The notes under the pieces are model-generated. The model searched no databases, was not told where the DNA came from, and saw only the letters and a list, made by a program, of their open reading frames with translations. Positions 61,746-64,000 of a stretch of DNA of 64,000 nt are shown here, piece by piece; the first letter of the stretch is position 1; each line of letters starts with the position of its first letter. The position numbers and the translations under genes are program-made. This DNA is from Defluviimonas salinarum (GTDB taxonomy: Bacteria > Pseudomonadota > Alphaproteobacteria > Rhodobacterales > Rhodobacteraceae). Location: assembly GCF_026013545.1 (NCBI RefSeq), contig NZ_JAPDOG010000019.1, positions 1 to 64,000 on the forward strand, in the 5' to 3' direction.

Positions 61746-62900
61746 TCAGTTGTCCCCTGCGGGCGCGGCGTCCACGGTGGCGCCGGGGCGGGCCTTGTTC
61801 ACACCTTCGGTGATGACCATCTCGCCGGCATCAAGCCCGGAGACGACAATCGTTCGTCCCGCAGTCGTCGCCCCGGCATCGATGCGGCGCTGTTCGACAA
61901 CGGACTCGGCATCGACGACCAGCACATAGGCGCCGGTCAGGTCGCGCAGCACCGCCTGCTGCGGTACCGTCAGCGCCATTTCCGGTTCGGCACCGCGAAC
62001 AGTGACCGTCACCAGAGCGCCGTCCCGCAGGACGCCTTCAGTGTTGGCAAAGTTCGCACGGATAAGCACGGTATCGGTGGACTGACTGACCGACACGTCG
62101 GCGAAATCCACGGTGCCCGGCACCGGATAGACCGACCCGTTGCCCAAGATCAGCTCGACCGAGAAAACCTCGCTTTCGCCGCTCGCGGACGCCCTCTCGC
62201 GCAGGTCGAGTAGATCGCGCTCCGGAACCGGGAACTGCACGCTCATCGGGTCGGTTCGGACGAGTGGGACGAGTGTACCTGTGTCGGGACCTATCAGCGC
62301 ACCGACATCGACACCTGACAGACCGACACGACCGGCGAAGGGTGCATTTATCTCGGTATAAGACAGGTTCAGCGCGGCCAGGTCTCGCTGCGCGCCGGCT
62401 CTCTGGACTTCGGCGGTCGCCCGCTGCGCCTCGGCGGTGGCCCGGTCGAGCTGCGACTGCGCGGACACCTGACGCGCGACCAGTTCCTCCTGCCGGTCAC
62501 GTTCGATGAACGCGAGCCGCTCGCTTGCCCGCGCGCTATCCAGCACCGCTTCGGCCTGCGCGAGCGACGCCTGGTATTCCTCAGGCTCGATGCGGTAGAG
62601 GACCGAACCTTCCTCGACCGTTCCGCCCTCCGAGAAGCCAATTTCTTTCACGAAGCCGCTGACGCGCGCACGGATGTCGACTTTCTGCACGGCCACGACG
62701 CGGCCATTGAACGAGGCGCTTTGCGCGACCGCCGTCACCTCGGCGGGGGCGGCTGTAACGGCCGGCACGACCGACGGCGTGGATTGAGCATGGGCGGGTT
62801 GCAGCGTGCAAAGAATGACTGTCATTGCAATGGGAAGGCCGTGCTGCCGGATCTTCGACGCCATGATCCGAGACACATCTTTCCGAGAGATCAACTGCAT
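61746..62900 (-). CDS. RND efflux periplasmic adaptor (membrane fusion protein)
   Basis: 384 residues; an ATG at 62864 is an alternative start. The signal region ends QPAHAQ. The barrel-sandwich part is VVAVQKVDIRARVSGFVKEI and YTEINAPFAGRVGLSG, with a long helical hairpin between (AEAVLDSARASERLAFIERD, QLDRATAEAQRATAEVQRAG). It links the pump at 58611 to an outer-membrane factor. The 180 nt upstream (62901-63078) show no gene. Confidence 0.92.
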   Translation of the reverse strand: MQLISRKDVSRIMASKIRQHGLPIAMTVILCTLQPAHAQSTPSVVPAVTAAPAEVTAVAQSASFNGRVVAVQKVDIRARVSGFVKEIGFSEGGTVEEGSVLYRIEPEEYQASLAQAEAVLDSARASERLAFIERDRQEELVARQVSAQSQLDRATAEAQRATAEVQRAGAQRDLAALNLSYTEINAPFAGRVGLSGVDVGALIGPDTGTLVPLVRTDPMSVQFPVPERDLLDLRERASASGESEVFSVELILGNGSVYPVPGTVDFADVSVSQSTDTVLIRANFANTEGVLRDGALVTVTVRGAEPEMALTVPQQAVLRDLTGAYVLVVDAESVVEQRRIDAGATTAGRTIVVSGLDAGEMVITEGVNKARPGATVDAAPAGDN

Positions 62901-63078
62901 CCTGCCCCCAAATCGAAATACGCAATTGGGGCCATTCTAGCGAGAACAATCCGTTTGTCATCTTCGACACGTTTCAGCGCTGGTCCTCGCCGCGCATCGT
63001 CTCGGCTACACTTCCTTGAAGGGTCGCTGGAGAGGCCTGCGGCGAACCTGATTGCGACCTCTTCATAGCGGTCCAAGG

Positions 63079-63260
63079 TGTTTGATCCCACGGTTTGATG
63101 GTGCGATCCATTCTTCGGAATGGAAGGAAGCACGGTGGGACAAGTTCGTCACGGCGGCGCCACGATCGAGCCAGCGCGGCGCCATCGGTTCGAGCCCGCC
63201 GGCGAGGGCACGCTGTCCGAGCTGCAATACAGCGATCGCAAGCTTTGACCGCGGCGCTGA
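63079..63260 (+). mobile_element. IS481-family left-end remnant carrying a 40-nt cassette
   Basis: The left end TGTTTGATCCCACGGTTTG at 63079 is the same as at 17695. The transposase start (GTGGGACAAGTTCGTCACGG) runs to GCCACGA, is interrupted by the cassette at 63167-63206, then resumes as CACGCTGTCCGAG and CAATACAGCGATCGCAAGC, losing the frame. Confidence 0.72.
63167..63206 (+). repeat. 40-nt cassette with dispersed core, copy 5
   Basis: Starts CGAGCCAGCGCGG, contains CGCCATCGGTTCGAG (63180-63194) and ends GGCGAG. It has the same termini and length as 42217-42256. Confidence 0.55.
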
Positions 63261-63510
63261 GGGCAAGCCAGTCCGCGAGGCGCGCGGGTCTTCCTTTCAC
63301 GGCGAGGTCTGTGACAAAGGAGGCGTCGATGCTGCGGATGAGCGTGACAAAACGCAATGAACTGTAGGCGTTCCGGAGGGCATATATCGAGAGCTGGCGG
63401 GACAGCCCGTTGAACCAGAGGGAATATTGCGAGGCGCATGGGCCGCCGCTGAAGCGGTTCGGGAACAGGTGGGCGAGGTTGTGTTGTCAGACGGACTTGA
63501 ACTGGTCTCC
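63240..63510 (-). pseudogene. Unrecognised coding remnant
   Basis: An open minus-strand stretch of about 85 codons (NLAHLFPNRFSGGPCASQ, WFNGLSRQLSIYALRNAYSS, LRFVTLIRSIDASFVTDLAV) starts right after a stop near 63512 and runs into IS481 sequence. Its composition looks coding, but there is no start codon with a ribosome site and no family was recognised. Confidence 0.35.
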
Positions 63511-63722
63511 ACAAGGACAGCGACGCTGTCCCTTATGCCGCGCAGAGGCCGCGCAACTAGGGCAGGTCCATCAACGAACTTTACGAGACCGGCGGCGAGT
63601 TGGCGCCAGTTTTGCGATATGCGCGATATGACGAAATGCACGGAAGCAACCGGTTCCGCCGGGCGATCGGCGCTCGCGGCAACCAGTTCGTCCGACGCCG
63701 GCAACATTCGATCCGGCCGTCG

Positions 63723-64000
63723 TCAGATCCATGCCAGATCGCGGTATCGGCCCATCCCGTCGAGATGGATCCCGTTCCAAGGAGCATCTTTTCGGATCGC
63801 TCCGAAACCTCGCGCGTCCCGCAGAACGGATGCCGGCGCCGACGTCGCCATCGCAAGGGCGGTCCCGACGGCGACGCCGACCCGCTCGACGAGAACCAAG
63901 ATCGCGGTGGGAAAATCGAGATCCGCCCCCGCGAGTGTGCCATCAGCCAGAGTCAGCCGACCGTCGCGCCGGATGACGCGACGCCCGTTCAGCGTGAACT
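63723..64000 (-). CDS. nagA: N-acetylglucosamine-6-phosphate deacetylase, C-terminal part
   Basis: The last ~92 codons, running off the window. Typical NagA C-terminal text: VIRRDGRLTLADGTLAGADL, LVERVGVAVGTALAMATSAP and ASVLRDARGFGAIRKDAPW, ending YRDLAWI. NagA removes acetate from GlcNAc-6-phosphate in amino-sugar use and wall recycling. The usual final segment is slightly altered, and the region downstream is IS debris, so the gene end may be damaged. Confidence 0.65.
   Translation of the reverse strand, partial: FTLNGRRVIRRDGRLTLADGTLAGADLDFPTAILVLVERVGVAVGTALAMATSAPASVLRDARGFGAIRKDAPWNGIHLDGMGRYRDLAWI

Noticed and set aside
60231-62213. 660-codon open frame on the plus strand opposite the efflux genes
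   Set aside because: It is a GC-rich antisense shadow of the RND pump and its adaptor, whose families are certain; the translated text is low in hydrophobic order and rich in Arg, Asp, His and Gly.
63180-63200. GGTTCGAGCCC resembling a tRNA T-loop
   Set aside because: The five-base stem does not pair properly and no acceptor, D or anticodon arms surround it; it belongs to the dispersed cassette.

Overview
GC-rich DNA from an alphaproteobacterium, most likely a Rhodobacterales (Roseobacter/Rhodobacter-type) genome. The reasons are codon bias, tightly overlapping ATGA/GTGA operons, DUF1127-type small proteins, winged-helix/TolB-like/TPR regulators, and a gene content dominated by import and breakdown of methylated or polyamine-like nitrogen compounds. 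At least fifteen broken insertion-sequence pieces (IS6, IS3, IS5, IS481 and IS110 types, plus a serine-recombinase scrap) lie between the gene blocks. The window therefore reads as an accessory island or megaplasmid segment assembled by repeated IS activity. No rRNA, tRNA or CRISPR array was seen.

Layout. 0-0.4 kb: an enolase-superfamily gene fragment cut by an IS6 remnant. 0.4-10.5 kb: a GntR regulator and a glycosyltransferase on the minus strand, divergent from an operon with a spermidine/putrescine-type ABC importer, a second glycosyltransferase, three tandem small cupins and an aldehyde dehydrogenase. 10.5-11.8 kb: IS remnants. 11.8-16.5 kb: a membrane TPR regulator divergent from a small protein, an exported beta-rich protein and an exported amidohydrolase. 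16.6-17.7 kb: IS remnants. 17.7-21.8 kb: MsrA, a broken acetyltransferase and a small protein, divergent from a winged-helix/GFA fusion and a winged-helix/TolB/TPR regulator. 22.6-28.6 kb: an orphan winged-helix protein and a DUF1127 protein, then LysR, an OsmC-family protein and two FAD oxidoreductases. 30.4-42.0 kb: one long minus-strand operon (TMADH-like flavoprotein, MttB-family methyltransferase, CocE-type hydrolase, dipeptide-type ABC importer, TetR) behind a recognisable promoter. 42.8-46.6 kb: a compact three-gene unit (sensor-like membrane protein, sensor-MFS fusion, periplasmic binding protein). 47.7-55.3 kb: a second MttB, two LysR regulators, an aldehyde dehydrogenase and a dimethylglycine-dehydrogenase-like protein. 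55.9-58.3 kb: a membrane glycerophosphodiesterase and a secreted phospholipase A2-like protein. 58.6-62.9 kb: an RND efflux pump and its adaptor. 63-64 kb: IS481 debris and the 3' end of nagA.

How it fits together. Three separate blocks point to uptake and demethylation or oxidation of amines and betaines. Each has its own regulator, and two pair an MttB-family methyltransferase with a flavoprotein demethylase-like enzyme. The phospholipase/diesterase pair could release glycerol phosphate and head-group alcohols from phospholipids, which would be another source of such amines. Specific substrates cannot be read from sequence.

The most unusual observations are: the winged-helix/GFA-zinc-domain fusion; the sensor/MFS/binding-protein trio; the paired glycosyltransferases around a polyamine-type importer; a two-part promoter element that recurs with a spacer one helical turn longer; and a short cassette-like sequence with a 15-nt core that sits at different positions inside degenerate IS elements of two unrelated families.
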